A stretch of 64,000 nucleotides of DNA from Enterobacter sp. kpr-6 (GTDB lineage: Bacteria; Pseudomonadota; Gammaproteobacteria; Enterobacterales; Enterobacteriaceae): contig NZ_FOYH01000001.1 of NCBI RefSeq assembly GCF_900116015.1, forward strand, positions 617,769 to 681,768, read 5' to 3'. The translations under genes and the position numbers were made by a program. Within the stretch, counting starts at the first letter, position 1; every line of letters starts with the position of its first letter. Of this stretch, positions 28,673-39,167 are shown piece after piece. The notes under the pieces were generated by a model. The model worked only from the letters and a program-made list of their open reading frames with translations. It was not told the DNA's origin and did no database searches.

Positions 28673-29596
28673 GTGACAAAATTACGCATTGGAGTGGTCG
28701 GTCTGGGCGGCATCGCGCAAAAAGCCTGGCTGCCGGTTTTAGGTGCGGCGACCGACTGGACGCTTCAGGCGGCCTGGTCGCCGACGCGGGAAAAGGCGCT
28801 GCCGGTCTGCGAACGCTGGCGGATGCCTTACGCAGCCTCCCTGCCAGCGCTGGCGGAACAGTGTGACGCGGTCTTTGTGCACACCTCCACCGCCTCGCAC
28901 TATGCGGTGGTGAGCGAGTTACTTAACGCCGGGGTACACGTCTGCGTGGACAAACCGCTGGCGGAAAATCTGCCCGATGCGGAGCGGCTGGTGGAACTGG
29001 CGGCGCGGAAAAAGCTGACTCTGATGGTCGGTTTCAACCGTCGCTTTGCACCGCTGTACCGCGATCTGAAAACGCAACTCACGGGCGGAGCCTCGCTGCG
29101 CATGGATAAGCACCGCACCGACAGCGTCGGGCCGCACGATTTACGCTTTACCCTGCTCGATGACTACCTGCACGTCGTGGACACCGCGCTGTGGCTGGCG
29201 GGCGGCAGCGCCCAGTTGCAAAGCGGCACGCTGCAAACCAACGACGACGGCCAGATGCTCTACGCCGAGCACCATTTCAGCCATGAGCATCTTTCTGTTA
29301 CCACCAGCATGCACCGCCGCGCCGGAAGTCAGCGTGAAGCGATCCAGGCGGTGACGGACGGGGCGCTGATTGACGTCACCGACATGCGTGAATGGCGCGA
29401 GGAGCGCGGGCAGGGCGTCGTAACCCGTCCGGTACCGGGCTGGCAGAGCACCCTTGAGCAGCGCGGATTTGTTGGCTGCGCGCACCATTTCATTGAATGC
29501 GTGCAAAATCAGACGGTTCCTGAAACCGCGGGCGAGCAGGCGATCCTCGCGCAGCGGGTGATTGACCGGCTGTGGCGGCAGGCGATGAGTGAATAA
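28673..29596 (+). CDS. mviM: Putative oxidoreductase MviM (Gfo/Idh/MocA)
   Basis: A 307-residue Gfo/Idh/MocA-family NAD(P)-dependent oxidoreductase, from a GTG start. N-terminal Rossmann motif GVVGLGGIAQK (8-18) and the family EKP-like motif CVDKPLAEN (Lys at about 98). The substrate is unknown; the mvi name comes from early Salmonella virulence mapping with mviN. A terminator follows, so murJ is only partly linked. Confidence 0.92.
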   Translation: MTKLRIGVVGLGGIAQKAWLPVLGAATDWTLQAAWSPTREKALPVCERWRMPYAASLPALAEQCDAVFVHTSTASHYAVVSELLNAGVHVCVDKPLAENLPDAERLVELAARKKLTLMVGFNRRFAPLYRDLKTQLTGGASLRMDKHRTDSVGPHDLRFTLLDDYLHVVDTALWLAGGSAQLQSGTLQTNDDGQMLYAEHHFSHEHLSVTTSMHRRAGSQREAIQAVTDGALIDVTDMREWREERGQGVVTRPVPGWQSTLEQRGFVGCAHHFIECVQNQTVPETAGEQAILAQRVIDRLWRQAMSE

Positions 29597-29654
29597 TCGC
29601 GTAACATCTCGCGGTAGTATTTCCCTTTAATCCCGGTAGACTAACGCTTCTTCC

Positions 29655-29677
29655 AACGCCTGCTTTGCAGGCGTTTT
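29655..29677 (+). terminator. Terminator between mviM and murJ
   Basis: AACGCCTGC-TTT-GCAGGCGTT, a 9-bp stem with a 3-nt loop and a TTTT tail. Confidence 0.75.
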
Positions 29678-29704
29678 GCCGTCAGGTTTTGGACTCACAG
29701 AGTA

Positions 29705-31240
29705 ATGAACTTATTAAAATCGCTGGCAGCCGTCAGCTCAATGACCATGTTTTCCCGCGTGCTGGGATTTGCACGCGATGCCATTGTGGCGCGGGTATTC
29801 GGAGCCGGGGTGGCAACCGACGCCTTTTTCGTGGCGTTCAAATTGCCCAACCTGCTGCGCCGGATTTTTGCGGAAGGGGCCTTCTCGCAGGCGTTTGTGC
29901 CGATTCTGGCGGAGTACAAAAGCAAGCAGGGCGAGGATGCGACGCGGGTGTTTGTCTCCTATGTCTCCGGCCTGTTGACCCTGGTACTGGCGATTGTCAC
30001 CGTGGTCGGGATGCTCGCCGCCCCCTGGGTGATCATGGTGACGGCACCCGGTTTTGCCGATACGGCGGATAAATTCGCGCTCACCTCCCGGCTTTTGCAG
30101 ATCACTTTCCCTTATATCCTGCTGATTTCGCTGGCTTCGCTGGCAGGCGCAATCCTCAATACCTGGAACCGCTTCTCCGTTCCGGCGTTTGCGCCGACGT
30201 TTTTAAACGTCAGCATGATCGGTTTTGCGCTGTTTGCTGCGCCATACTTTAACCCGCCGGTGGTGGCGCTCGCCTGGGCGGTTACGGTCGGCGGCGTGCT
30301 GCAACTGGCGTATCAACTGCCGCACCTGAAAAAAATCGGCATGCTGGTCTTGCCGCGCATTAACCTGCGTGACGCCGGGGCGATGCGCGTGGTGAAGCAC
30401 ATGGGCCCGGCGATCCTCGGCGTTTCGGTCAGCCAGATTTCGCTGATCATCAACACCATTTTTGCCTCGTTTCTGGTGTCCGGTTCGGTATCGTGGATGT
30501 ATTTCGCCGACCGTCTGATGGAACTGCCATCCGGCGTGCTGGGTGCGGCACTGGGGACAATCCTGCTACCGTCGCTGTCAAAAAGCGTGGCCAACGGCAA
30601 TCAGGATGAGTTTTGCCGCCTGATGGACTGGGGGCTGCGCCTCTGTTTCCTGCTGGCGCTGCCGTGCGCGGTGGCACTGGGTATTCTCGCCAAACCGCTG
30701 ACCGTGTCGCTGTTCCAGTACGGGAAATTTACCGCCTTTGATGCCCTGATGACGCAGCGGGCGCTGGTGGCCTACTCGGTCGGTCTGATGGGGCTGATTG
30801 CGGTGAAAGTGCTGGCTCCCGGATTCTATTCGCGCCAGGACATCAAAACCCCGGTCAAAATTGCCATGGTGACGATCGTGATGACGCAGTTAATGAACCT
30901 GGCGTTTATTGGCCCGCTGAAACATGCCGGGCTGGCGCTGTCGATTGGCCTTGCGGCGTGCCTGAACGCCGGGCTGCTTTACTGGCAGTTACGCAAGCAA
31001 AAAATCTTCACTCCACAGCCGGGCTGGGGACGTTTTCTGGTACGTCTGGTGATTGCGGTACTGGTCATGGCAGCGGCGCTCGTGGGCATCCTGATGGTCA
31101 TGCCTGAATGGTCGCAGGGCACGATGTTCTTCCGCTTGCTGCGTCTGATGGCGGTAGTGGTGGTGGGTGTGGTGGCTTACTTTGCCACGCTGGCGGTGCT
31201 GGGCTTTAAAGTAAAAGAGTTTGCGCGCCGGACGGCATAA
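29705..31240 (+). CDS. murJ: Lipid II flippase MurJ
   Basis: A 511-residue, fourteen-span MOP-superfamily transporter (MviN) that moves lipid II across the inner membrane; essential for peptidoglycan. N-terminal [21 protein letters not shown] carries the conserved Arg residues (RDxxxA) of the central cavity. Same length as E. coli MurJ. Convergent with flgN across a shared terminator. Confidence 0.97.
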   Translation: MNLLKSLAAVSSMTMFSRVLGFARDAIVARVFGAGVATDAFFVAFKLPNLLRRIFAEGAFSQAFVPILAEYKSKQGEDATRVFVSYVSGLLTLVLAIVTVVGMLAAPWVIMVTAPGFADTADKFALTSRLLQITFPYILLISLASLAGAILNTWNRFSVPAFAPTFLNVSMIGFALFAAPYFNPPVVALAWAVTVGGVLQLAYQLPHLKKIGMLVLPRINLRDAGAMRVVKHMGPAILGVSVSQISLIINTIFASFLVSGSVSWMYFADRLMELPSGVLGAALGTILLPSLSKSVANGNQDEFCRLMDWGLRLCFLLALPCAVALGILAKPLTVSLFQYGKFTAFDALMTQRALVAYSVGLMGLIAVKVLAPGFYSRQDIKTPVKIAMVTIVMTQLMNLAFIGPLKHAGLALSIGLAACLNAGLLYWQLRKQKIFTPQPGWGRFLVRLVIAVLVMAAALVGILMVMPEWSQGTMFFRLLRLMAVVVVGVVAYFATLAVLGFKVKEFARRTA

Positions 31241-31248
31241 AAAACGGA

Positions 31249-31277
31249 GGGAGTCTGGATCAAGACTCCCTTTTTTT
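31249..31277 (+). terminator. Terminator of murJ, overlapping the flgN end
   Basis: GGGAGTCT/AGACTCCC stem with a 6-nt loop and seven T. The T-run overlaps the first bases of the convergent flgN stop codon. Confidence 0.88.
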
Positions 31278-31698
31278 AAATCGAGATTTTCTTGCCGCCG
31301 CGACTGGTCGGGGACGTCTGCCCGTTTGCGCCGTACAGGGAAGGTTCCTGATGCGGTTTCAATACTTCCAGCGCCTGTTTATTGCGATCAATCTGCCCTT
31401 CGAGCAGCCAGCCATTATGCTGATTCATATCGCGCAGGTGCTGCGTTTTATCGGTAATCGTCTGCCAGCGATCGGCGATATCGTCGTTTGCACTTCGATT
31501 CGCGTTCTGTTCAACGCGGCGCTGCTGTTCAAGATAGTCCAGCGACGCGAGCAACGAGCTTTTCTCTTCTGTAATGCGCTGCAGGGCACTGCCATTAAGC
31601 CGGCCTGCGGAAAGTTGCTGTTGCTCAGCATCCATCACGTCTTTCAGATCGCTCAGGATAACTGTCATCTGATCCAGTATTTCTGACAGTCGACTCAT
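31276..31698 (-). CDS. flgN: Flagellar export chaperone FlgN
   Basis: 140 residues (E. coli 138), helical and hydrophilic. Cytosolic type III export chaperone for the hook-filament junction proteins FlgK and FlgL, both encoded at the far end of this cluster. It is 4 bp after flgM and expressed with it from the class III promoter in front of flgM and by readthrough from flgA. Confidence 0.95.
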   Translation of the reverse strand: MSRLSEILDQMTVILSDLKDVMDAEQQQLSAGRLNGSALQRITEEKSSLLASLDYLEQQRRVEQNANRSANDDIADRWQTITDKTQHLRDMNQHNGWLLEGQIDRNKQALEVLKPHQEPSLYGANGQTSPTSRGGKKISI

Positions 31699-31702
31699 AG
31701 GG

Positions 31703-31999
31703 TTATTTACTCTGCAAGTAACTCTGTGCTTCCTGAATCAGGGCATCGGCAATTTTACCGGTATCCATTTTCAGTTCGCCATTGCGAATAGCTTCTTTCA
31801 GCGCTTCAACGCGCTCGACATTAATATCGCTGTTGCCCGGCTGGATCAGCTTTGCCTGAGCGCCACTGATAGTGACGTTAGTGCTGTTCGCGGTCGGGGC
31901 TTTTTCCAGGCGCGTTTTCTGCGTCTGGACATCATTATTAGATTCGCGCGGTTGAACGGTGCTTACCGGTTTCAGGGGCGAAGTGCGATCAATGCTCAT
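31703..31999 (-). CDS. flgM: Anti-sigma-28 factor FlgM
   Basis: 98 residues (97 in E. coli), intrinsically disordered type. Starts [19 protein letters not shown]; the sigma-binding C-terminal half contains [28 protein letters not shown]. FlgM holds FliA inactive until hook completion, when it is exported. A well-formed sigma-28 promoter lies directly upstream. Confidence 0.97.
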   Translation of the reverse strand: MSIDRTSPLKPVSTVQPRESNNDVQTQKTRLEKAPTANSTNVTISGAQAKLIQPGNSDINVERVEALKEAIRNGELKMDTGKIADALIQEAQSYLQSK

Positions 32000-32059
32000 A
32001 GTGTTGTCCTCATCGAGGTTTTGCGTCGCCAGGGACGGCCATCATCATATGTTGATTAT

Positions 32060-32086
32060 TTATCGGCAGAGGCCGGGAATTCTTTA
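32060..32086 (-). promoter_or_regulatory. Sigma-28 (FliA) promoter of flgMN
   Basis: Minus strand TAAAGAAT-N11-GCCGATAA against the consensus TAAAGTTT-N11-GCCGATAA: perfect -10 and six of eight bases in the -35. It lies just before the flgA stop at 32093, so flgM also gets a class III start. Confidence 0.9.
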
Positions 32087-32092
32087 AAAAGA

Positions 32093-32752
32093 TTATAGAT
32101 TAATAAGAATATTCCCATCAGGTGCGACGGTGCCACTGACAATCTGACCTGATGCCATGCGTACACGGGCGCGTTGCGCCACGGATGCATTGTTCATCGC
32201 CTGACCTTCGCCATTCACACTAAAGCCATCGCCACTGGCAATAACCTGCACTTTTTGACCCGCTTTAACGCGCCATGCCTGACGCAGCATTGATAACTGA
32301 ATCGCCTGGCCTGGCACCAGATCGCGCAAGCTTACCGCATCCTGTGCCTGATTAATATCCAGCATAGTCCGCGGTGGTAACTGATCAAGGCGACCCCGTT
32401 TTAACGTCACGCTCTCCGGCTGCAACTGACTGCCCCGCGCAACCGGCTGTGCTGCGACCACATAATTCCCGGTGGCCTGCACCATTACCTGCACATAGCG
32501 CTTTTCATTGGCGCACTGCGCCAGCACGTTCAGGTTGCCCCAGAGCCTGGCATTCCCCGCCACGCTTAACGCGGGCTGTTCGCAGGCCGGCAGCAGATTT
32601 TGCGCCGAGCGGATCTGCACCACCACTTCGTCACTGAAGCCTGCCAGACGGTTGGCAAAGAACGCCGTCAGTTGGGCATTCAGGTCTGACGCCAGTGCCT
32701 GCGTACTTAATAACAGTAAGATTGCGGCAAAACCGCCTTTCAACGTGTTCAT
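32093..32752 (-). CDS. flgA: Flagellar P-ring assembly chaperone FlgA
   Basis: 219 residues with a Sec signal peptide (ending TQALA|SDLN), E. coli length. Periplasmic chaperone for FlgI P-ring formation; contains the SAF domain in the C-terminal half (ARGSQLQPESVTLKRGRL). Divergent from flgB; class II promoters under FlhDC should lie in the 160-bp gap. Confidence 0.96.
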   Translation of the reverse strand: MNTLKGGFAAILLLLSTQALASDLNAQLTAFFANRLAGFSDEVVVQIRSAQNLLPACEQPALSVAGNARLWGNLNVLAQCANEKRYVQVMVQATGNYVVAAQPVARGSQLQPESVTLKRGRLDQLPPRTMLDINQAQDAVSLRDLVPGQAIQLSMLRQAWRVKAGQKVQVIASGDGFSVNGEGQAMNNASVAQRARVRMASGQIVSGTVAPDGNILINL

Positions 32753-32913
32753 CGCAGAGTCCTGCCTGTTTAAAGGAATGACAGGATTCTACCTGCACAA
32801 CAAATCTATCAACGCAATAAATAGCGACGCATTTTGCGCTTATTCAGACGATGACGCATGGACAAGGCGATTTAAGCTGTCACCTGTAAAATTTGTCATC
32901 AGCGGGGGGAGAC
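32753..32913. promoter_or_regulatory. flgA-flgB divergent class II promoter region
   Basis: 161 bp between the divergent flgAMN and flgBCDEFGHIJ operons. In E. coli this region binds FlhD4C2 and serves both directions. The expected site is degenerate and I could not place it with confidence. Confidence 0.5.
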
Positions 32914-33330
32914 ATGCTCGATAAACTCGATGCCGCGCTACGTTTTCAGCAAGAAGCTTTGAACCTGCGCGCGCAGCGTCAGGAGGTTCTGGCGGCCAAC
33001 ATCGCCAACGCCGATACCCCGGGGTATCAGGCGCGCGATATGGATTTTAGCAGTGAACTTAAAAAGGTCATGGAACGCGGTCGTGCTGAAACCAGCGGTG
33101 TATCGCTGGCGCTCACCTCTACCCGCCATATTCCGGCACAGGCGATGACCGCGCCATCAACCGATTTGCTGTATCGCATTCCTGACCAGCCTTCGATGGA
33201 CGGTAACACCGTCGATATGGATCGCGAGCGTACGCAATTTGCCGACAACAGCCTGAAATACCAGACCGGCCTTACCGTTCTCGGCGGTCAGATTAAAGGC
33301 ATGCTGACCGTGCTCCAGGGGGGCAACTAA
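32914..33330 (+). CDS. flgB: Flagellar proximal rod protein FlgB
   Basis: 138 residues, E. coli length, from the ATG at 32914 (GGGGGA upstream); the open frame runs seven codons further. Contains the flagellar rod motif [15 protein letters not shown]. Type III-exported; joins the MS-ring/FliE to the rod. Confidence 0.96.
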   Translation: MLDKLDAALRFQQEALNLRAQRQEVLAANIANADTPGYQARDMDFSSELKKVMERGRAETSGVSLALTSTRHIPAQAMTAPSTDLLYRIPDQPSMDGNTVDMDRERTQFADNSLKYQTGLTVLGGQIKGMLTVLQGGN

Positions 33331-33333
33331 CCG

Positions 33334-33738
33334 ATGGCCTTACTCAATATTTTTGACATCGCAGGCTCTGCGCTGACCGCACAGTCCAAGCGTCTGAACG
33401 TCGCCGCCAGTAACCTGGCGAACGCCGACAGCGTGACCGGGCCGGACGGTCAGCCTTACCGCGCCAAACAGGTGGTGTTCCAGGTTGACGCAGCGCCGGG
33501 CGCAGCCACCGGCGGCGTGAAAGTGTCCGACGTGGTTGAGAGCCAGGCACCCGACAGACTGGTGTATGAGCCAGGCAACCCGCTGGCCGACGCCAAAGGC
33601 TACGTGAAAATGCCTAACGTCGATGTCGTGGGGGAGATGGTGAACTCCATGTCCGCCTCGCGCAGCTACCAGGCCAACGTCGAAGTGCTTAACACCGTTA
33701 AAAGCATGATGCTTAAAACGCTTACTCTCGGCCAGTAA
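33334..33738 (+). CDS. flgC: Flagellar proximal rod protein FlgC
   Basis: 134 residues. N-terminal rod signature [11 protein letters not shown] and the C-terminal heptad region [33 protein letters not shown], the coiled-coil helices that line axial proteins. Three bases after flgB. Confidence 0.97.
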   Translation: MALLNIFDIAGSALTAQSKRLNVAASNLANADSVTGPDGQPYRAKQVVFQVDAAPGAATGGVKVSDVVESQAPDRLVYEPGNPLADAKGYVKMPNVDVVGEMVNSMSASRSYQANVEVLNTVKSMMLKTLTLGQ

Positions 33739-33749
33739 AGGAACGCCAT

Positions 33750-34427
33750 ATGTCTATCGCCGTTAACGTTAATGACACCACCAGCGCCGCAAGGACGTCC
33801 GCGACCAGCGGCAATCCGCTGGCCGGCAGCAGTGCGAACGATCTGCAGGGCAGCTTTCTGACGCTGCTCGTCGCGCAACTGAAAAACCAGGACCCGACCA
33901 ACCCGATGCAAAACAACGAACTGACCACGCAGCTTGCGCAGATCAGTACGGTGAGCGGCATCGAGAAGCTGAACACCACGCTCGGCTCTATTTCGGGTCA
34001 GATTGATAACAGCCAGTCATTGCAGGCCAGTTCACTGATTGGTCACGGTGTGATGATCCCCGGCACGACCGTGCTGTCGGGTAAAGAAACCACCACGCCG
34101 TTTGGCGTTGAGCTGCAACAGGCGGCGGATAAAGTTACTGCCACCATCACCGATAAAACCGGTGCGGTGGTTCGTACCATTGATATTGGCGAGCTGAAAG
34201 CGGGCGTTCATACCTTTAGCTGGGATGGCACTCTGGCCGACGGCACGTCTGCACCGGATGGTTCTTATAACGTCGCGATCAGCGCCAGCAGCGGTACCAC
34301 GCAACTGGTGGCCCAGCCGCTTCAGTTCGCGCTGGTTCAGGGCGTTACCCGTGGCAGCAGCGGTAACTTGTTAGATTTGGGTACGTACGGTACCACCACA
34401 CTCGACGAAGTACGGCAGATTATCTAA
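33750..34427 (+). CDS. flgD: Flagellar hook-cap protein FlgD
   Basis: 225 residues (E. coli 231). N-terminal export/cap segment with SFLTLLVAQLKNQDPTNPMQN, followed by the FlgD Ig-like and tudor-like domains (ELKAGVHTFSWDGTLADGTSAPDGSYNV). It caps the growing hook and is discarded when FlgK takes over. Confidence 0.96.
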   Translation: MSIAVNVNDTTSAARTSATSGNPLAGSSANDLQGSFLTLLVAQLKNQDPTNPMQNNELTTQLAQISTVSGIEKLNTTLGSISGQIDNSQSLQASSLIGHGVMIPGTTVLSGKETTTPFGVELQQAADKVTATITDKTGAVVRTIDIGELKAGVHTFSWDGTLADGTSAPDGSYNVAISASSGTTQLVAQPLQFALVQGVTRGSSGNLLDLGTYGTTTLDEVRQII

Positions 34428-34452
34428 GCCGAAACCTTATCAGGAGTAAGTC

Positions 34453-35727
34453 ATGGCCTTTTCACAAGCGGTCAGCGGCCTGAATGCTGCGGCCACCAAC
34501 CTCGATGTCATTGGTAACAACATTGCCAACTCCGCCACCTATGGCTTTAAATCCGGTACCGCTTCGTTTGCGGATATGTTTGCCGGTTCTAAAGTGGGTC
34601 TGGGCGTTAAAGTAGCGGGCATCACACAGGACTTCACCGACGGTACCACCACCAACACCGGTCGTGGTCTGGACGTGGCGATCAGCCAGAACGGTTTCTT
34701 CCGTATGGTGGATGCCAACGGTTCCGTGTTCTACAGCCGTAACGGTCAGTTCAAACTGGATTCCGACCGTAACATCGTCAACATGCAGGGTCTGCAACTG
34801 ACCGGTTATCCGGCTACCGGTACGCCGCCGACCATCCAGCAGGGTGCGAACCCGACCGCCATCTCCGTGCCTAACACGCTGATGTCGGCGAAGACCACCA
34901 CTACTGCGGCGATGCAGATCAACCTGAACTCCTCAGATGCGCTGCCGAAAATTGCCACCTTTGATGCGACCAATGCCGACAGCTACAACAAAAAAGGCTC
35001 TGTGACCGTTTATGACTCACAGGGTAACGCCCATGACATGAACGTTTATTATGTCAAAACTGCCAACAACAAATGGGATGTCTGGACTCAGGACGCCAGC
35101 GTAGCGGGCTCGACTGCGGCTAAATCTGCCCAGATGAGCTTTGATAACAACGGCAATCTGGATGAGGTGAGCAACTATACCCTCAACACCACGACGACCC
35201 CGGCAACATGGGATCTGGCCACTACTCCGAACACCCAGCCGCAGATCAACATCACCACCGGCGCCCTGAACGGTGCAGTACCGGCGAACTTCTCGCTGAG
35301 CTTCCTGAACTCCATGCAGCAGAACACCGGTTCCAACAACATCGTGGCGACCAGCCAGAACGGTTACAAGCCGGGCGACCTGGTGAGCTATCAGATCAAT
35401 GACGATGGCACCGTGGTAGGTAACTACTCCAACGAACAAACCCAGCTTCTGGGCCAGATCGTGCTGGCAAACTTTGCCAACAACGAAGGTCTGCAATCCG
35501 AAGGGGATAACGTCTGGTCTGCATCTGGCGCCTCCGGCGTGGCGCTGCTGGGCACCGCGGGCAACGGTAACTTCGGTACCCTGACCAACGGCGCACTGGA
35601 AGCTTCCAACGTGGATCTGAGTAAAGAACTGGTGAACATGATCGTCGCGCAGCGTAACTATCAGTCGAACGCGCAGACCATCAAAACCCAGGATCAGATC
35701 CTCAACACGCTGGTTAACCTGCGCTAA
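34453..35727 (+). CDS. flgE: Flagellar hook protein FlgE
   Basis: 424 residues against about 402 in E. coli. N-terminal D0 (MAFSQAVSGLNAAATNLDVIGNNIANSATYGFK) and C-terminal D0 helices (VDLSKELVNMIVAQRNYQSNAQTIKTQDQILNTLVNL) are conserved. The extra length is in the surface-exposed Thr/Asn-rich middle, about residues 200-290, where hook proteins differ between species. Confidence 0.96.
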   Translation: MAFSQAVSGLNAAATNLDVIGNNIANSATYGFKSGTASFADMFAGSKVGLGVKVAGITQDFTDGTTTNTGRGLDVAISQNGFFRMVDANGSVFYSRNGQFKLDSDRNIVNMQGLQLTGYPATGTPPTIQQGANPTAISVPNTLMSAKTTTTAAMQINLNSSDALPKIATFDATNADSYNKKGSVTVYDSQGNAHDMNVYYVKTANNKWDVWTQDASVAGSTAAKSAQMSFDNNGNLDEVSNYTLNTTTTPATWDLATTPNTQPQINITTGALNGAVPANFSLSFLNSMQQNTGSNNIVATSQNGYKPGDLVSYQINDDGTVVGNYSNEQTQLLGQIVLANFANNEGLQSEGDNVWSASGASGVALLGTAGNGNFGTLTNGALEASNVDLSKELVNMIVAQRNYQSNAQTIKTQDQILNTLVNLR

Positions 35728-35747
35728 GCGCCTGACGGGAAGGCTTC

Positions 35748-36503
35748 ATGGATCACGCAATATATACCGCGATGGGTGCAGCGAGTCAGACGCTCAATCA
35801 GCAGTCTGTTACCGCCAGCAACCTCGCGAACGCCTCAACGCCGGGCTTCCGCGCCCAGCTCAACGCGCTGCGCGCCGTGCCGGTCCAGGGACTGTCGCTG
35901 CCGACGCGTACGCTGGTCACCGCGTCCACGCCGGGTGCCGACATGACCCAGGGGCAGATGGACTATACGTCGCGTCCGCTCGATGTAGCCCTGCAGCAGG
36001 ACGGCTGGCTGGCAGTACAAACGCCGGATGGCACCGAAGGGTATACCCGCAACGGTAATATCCAGGTTAACCCGGCGGGGCAATTGACGATCCAGGGCAA
36101 TCCGGTCATGGGCGACGGCGGGCCGATCGCAGTGCCGGAAGGCTCTGAAATCACCATCGCCGCCGACGGTACCGTCTCTGCACTGACGCCGGGGGACCCG
36201 CCGAATACGGTATCCCCGATCGGCAAACTGAAGCTGGTCAAAGCCAGCGGCAGTGAAGTAGTGCGCGGCGATGACGGCATGTTCCGTCCGAGCCCGGCGG
36301 CTCAGGCGGCACGTGGCGCAACCCTGCAGGCCGATCCCTCCATCCGCGTGATGTCCGGGGTGCTGGAAGGCAGTAACGTTAAGCCGGTTGAAGCGATGAC
36401 CGATATGATCGCCAGCGCGCGTCGTTTTGAGATGCAGATGAAGGTGATCAGCAGCGTTGACGAAAATGAGCAGCGTGCTAACTCACTGCTGTCAATGAGC
36501 TAA
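35748..36503 (+). CDS. flgF: Flagellar proximal rod protein FlgF
   Basis: 251 residues, same as E. coli. Rod signature VTASNLANASTPGFRAQ at the N-terminus and the C-terminal EAMTDMIASARRFEMQMKVISSVDENEQRANSLL helix. Located 20 bp after flgE and 15 bp before flgG. Confidence 0.97.
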   Translation: MDHAIYTAMGAASQTLNQQSVTASNLANASTPGFRAQLNALRAVPVQGLSLPTRTLVTASTPGADMTQGQMDYTSRPLDVALQQDGWLAVQTPDGTEGYTRNGNIQVNPAGQLTIQGNPVMGDGGPIAVPEGSEITIAADGTVSALTPGDPPNTVSPIGKLKLVKASGSEVVRGDDGMFRPSPAAQAARGATLQADPSIRVMSGVLEGSNVKPVEAMTDMIASARRFEMQMKVISSVDENEQRANSLLSMS

Positions 36504-36506
36504 TAA

Positions 36507-37301
<795 letters not shown>

Positions 37302-37358
37302 GGTGTGTTCCGGTGTGGTTAACCCCACACCGGCACCCTGATTTTGAAGATGAAAGCA

Positions 37359-38057
37359 ATGCACAAAACCGCCGCGTTTCGTTATCCGCTCCTGGCCTTA
37401 CTGGCCGCGTCCCTCACCGGATGCGCGTTGATCCCGTCCACTCCGCTGGTGCAGGGGGCGACCACCGCTCAGCCGCTGCCGGGTCCTGCTCCGATTGTGA
37501 ATGGTTCCATTTTTCAGTCCGCGCAGCCGGTGAACTACGGCTATCAGCCGCTCTTTGAGGATCGACGTCCACGTAACGTTGGCGACACGCTGACCATCGT
37601 GCTGGCGGAAAACGTCAGTGCCAGCAAAAGCTCGTCAGCCAATGCCAGCCGCGACGGAAAAACCAGCTTCGGCGTCGATACCGCACCGCGTTATCTGCAA
37701 GGGCTGTTCGGCAATGCGCGTGCCGATTTAGAGGCCGACGGCAGCAACAGCTTTAACGGTAAAGGTGGCGCGAATGCGAGTAACACCTTTAGCGGGACAT
37801 TAACCGTGACCGTCGATCAGGTACTGGTCAATGGCAACTTACATGTCGTGGGTGAAAAACAGATCGCCATTAACCAGGGCACTGAGTTCATCCGCTTCTC
37901 CGGTGTCGTGAACCCACGCACCATCAGCGGCAGCAACACCGTTCCGTCTACCCAGGTGGCAGACGCGCGTATCGAATATGTGGGCAATGGCTACATAAAC
38001 GAAGCGCAGAATATGGGCTGGCTGCAGCGTTTCTTCCTTAATTTATCGCCGATGTAA
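37359..38057 (+). CDS. flgH: Flagellar L-ring lipoprotein FlgH
   Basis: 232 residues from the ATG at 37359 ([10 protein letters not shown]), equal to E. coli; an in-frame ATG at 37344 is possible. Signal peptide with lipobox LTGC. The outer-membrane L ring is formed from this lipoprotein; [41 protein letters not shown]-type core is intact. Confidence 0.96.
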   Translation: MHKTAAFRYPLLALLAASLTGCALIPSTPLVQGATTAQPLPGPAPIVNGSIFQSAQPVNYGYQPLFEDRRPRNVGDTLTIVLAENVSASKSSSANASRDGKTSFGVDTAPRYLQGLFGNARADLEADGSNSFNGKGGANASNTFSGTLTVTVDQVLVNGNLHVVGEKQIAINQGTEFIRFSGVVNPRTISGSNTVPSTQVADARIEYVGNGYINEAQNMGWLQRFFLNLSPM

Positions 38058-38069
38058 CCGAGGTGACCC

Positions 38070-39167
38070 ATGTTTAAATCTCTGGTTGGTATTGCGCTCG
38101 TGCTGGTGGCAACTTTTGCCCAGGCCGAACGCATCCGGGATCTCACCAGCGTACAGGGCGTACGACAAAACTCCTTAATCGGCTACGGCCTGGTCGTGGG
38201 CCTTGATGGTACCGGTGACCAGACGACCCAGACGCCGTTTACCACCCAAACCCTGAACAACATGCTGTCGCAGATGGGCATCACGGTGCCTGCGGGCACC
38301 AACATGCAGCTGAAAAACGTGGCGGCGGTAATGGTGACGGCGAACTTCCCGGCGTTTGCGCGCCAGGGGCAGACCATTGATGTGGTCGTCTCGTCGATGG
38401 GTAACGCCAAAAGTCTGCGCGGCGGTACGCTTCTGATGACGCCGCTGAAGGGCGTTGACAGCCAGGTTTATGCTCTCGCGCAGGGTAACATTCTGGTCGG
38501 CGGCGCGGGTGCCGCGGCAGGTGGCAGCAGCGTGCAGGTGAACCAGCTTAACGGCGGGCGTATCACCGGCGGGGCGGTCATTGAGCGTGAGCTGCCGTCG
38601 CAGTTCGGTTCCGGCAACACCATCAATCTGCAACTGAACCAGGAAGATTTCACCCTGGCACAGCAGATCACCGACACCATCAACCGTTCGCGCGGCTACG
38701 GCAGTGCGACAGCGCTCGATGCCCGTACCATTCAGGTGCGTGTGCCGACCGGCAACAGCTCGCAGGTGCGTTTCCTCGCTGACATTCAGAATATGGAAGT
38801 GGGCGTGACGCCGCAGGATGCCAAAGTGGTGATCAACTCCCGCACCGGCTCCGTGGTGATGAACCGCGAAGTGACGCTGGATAGCTGTGCTGTGGCGCAG
38901 GGCAACCTGTCGGTCACCGTCAATCAGCAGGCGAACGTCAGTCAGCCGGACACGCCGTTTGGCGGCGGTCAGACCGTCGTGACGCCGCAGACGCAGATCG
39001 ACCTGCGCCAGAGCGGGGGTTCGCTGCAAACCGTGCGTTCCAGCGCCAACCTGAACAATGTGGTTCGCGCGCTGAATGCGCTGGGTGCCACGCCGATGGA
39101 TTTGATGTCCATCCTGCAATCCATGCAAAGCGCAGGCTGCCTGCGTGCCAAACTGGAAATCATTTAA
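38070..39167 (+). CDS. flgI: Flagellar P-ring protein FlgI
   Basis: 365 residues with a Sec signal (ending [11 protein letters not shown]), as in E. coli. Conserved [25 protein letters not shown] and the single Cys pair (DSCAVAQ... SAGCLRA) that forms an intramolecular disulfide. Periplasmic P ring, assembled with FlgA. Its TAA overlaps the flgJ ATG by one base. Confidence 0.98.
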   Translation: MFKSLVGIALVLVATFAQAERIRDLTSVQGVRQNSLIGYGLVVGLDGTGDQTTQTPFTTQTLNNMLSQMGITVPAGTNMQLKNVAAVMVTANFPAFARQGQTIDVVVSSMGNAKSLRGGTLLMTPLKGVDSQVYALAQGNILVGGAGAAAGGSSVQVNQLNGGRITGGAVIERELPSQFGSGNTINLQLNQEDFTLAQQITDTINRSRGYGSATALDARTIQVRVPTGNSSQVRFLADIQNMEVGVTPQDAKVVINSRTGSVVMNREVTLDSCAVAQGNLSVTVNQQANVSQPDTPFGGGQTVVTPQTQIDLRQSGGSLQTVRSSANLNNVVRALNALGATPMDLMSILQSMQSAGCLRAKLEII

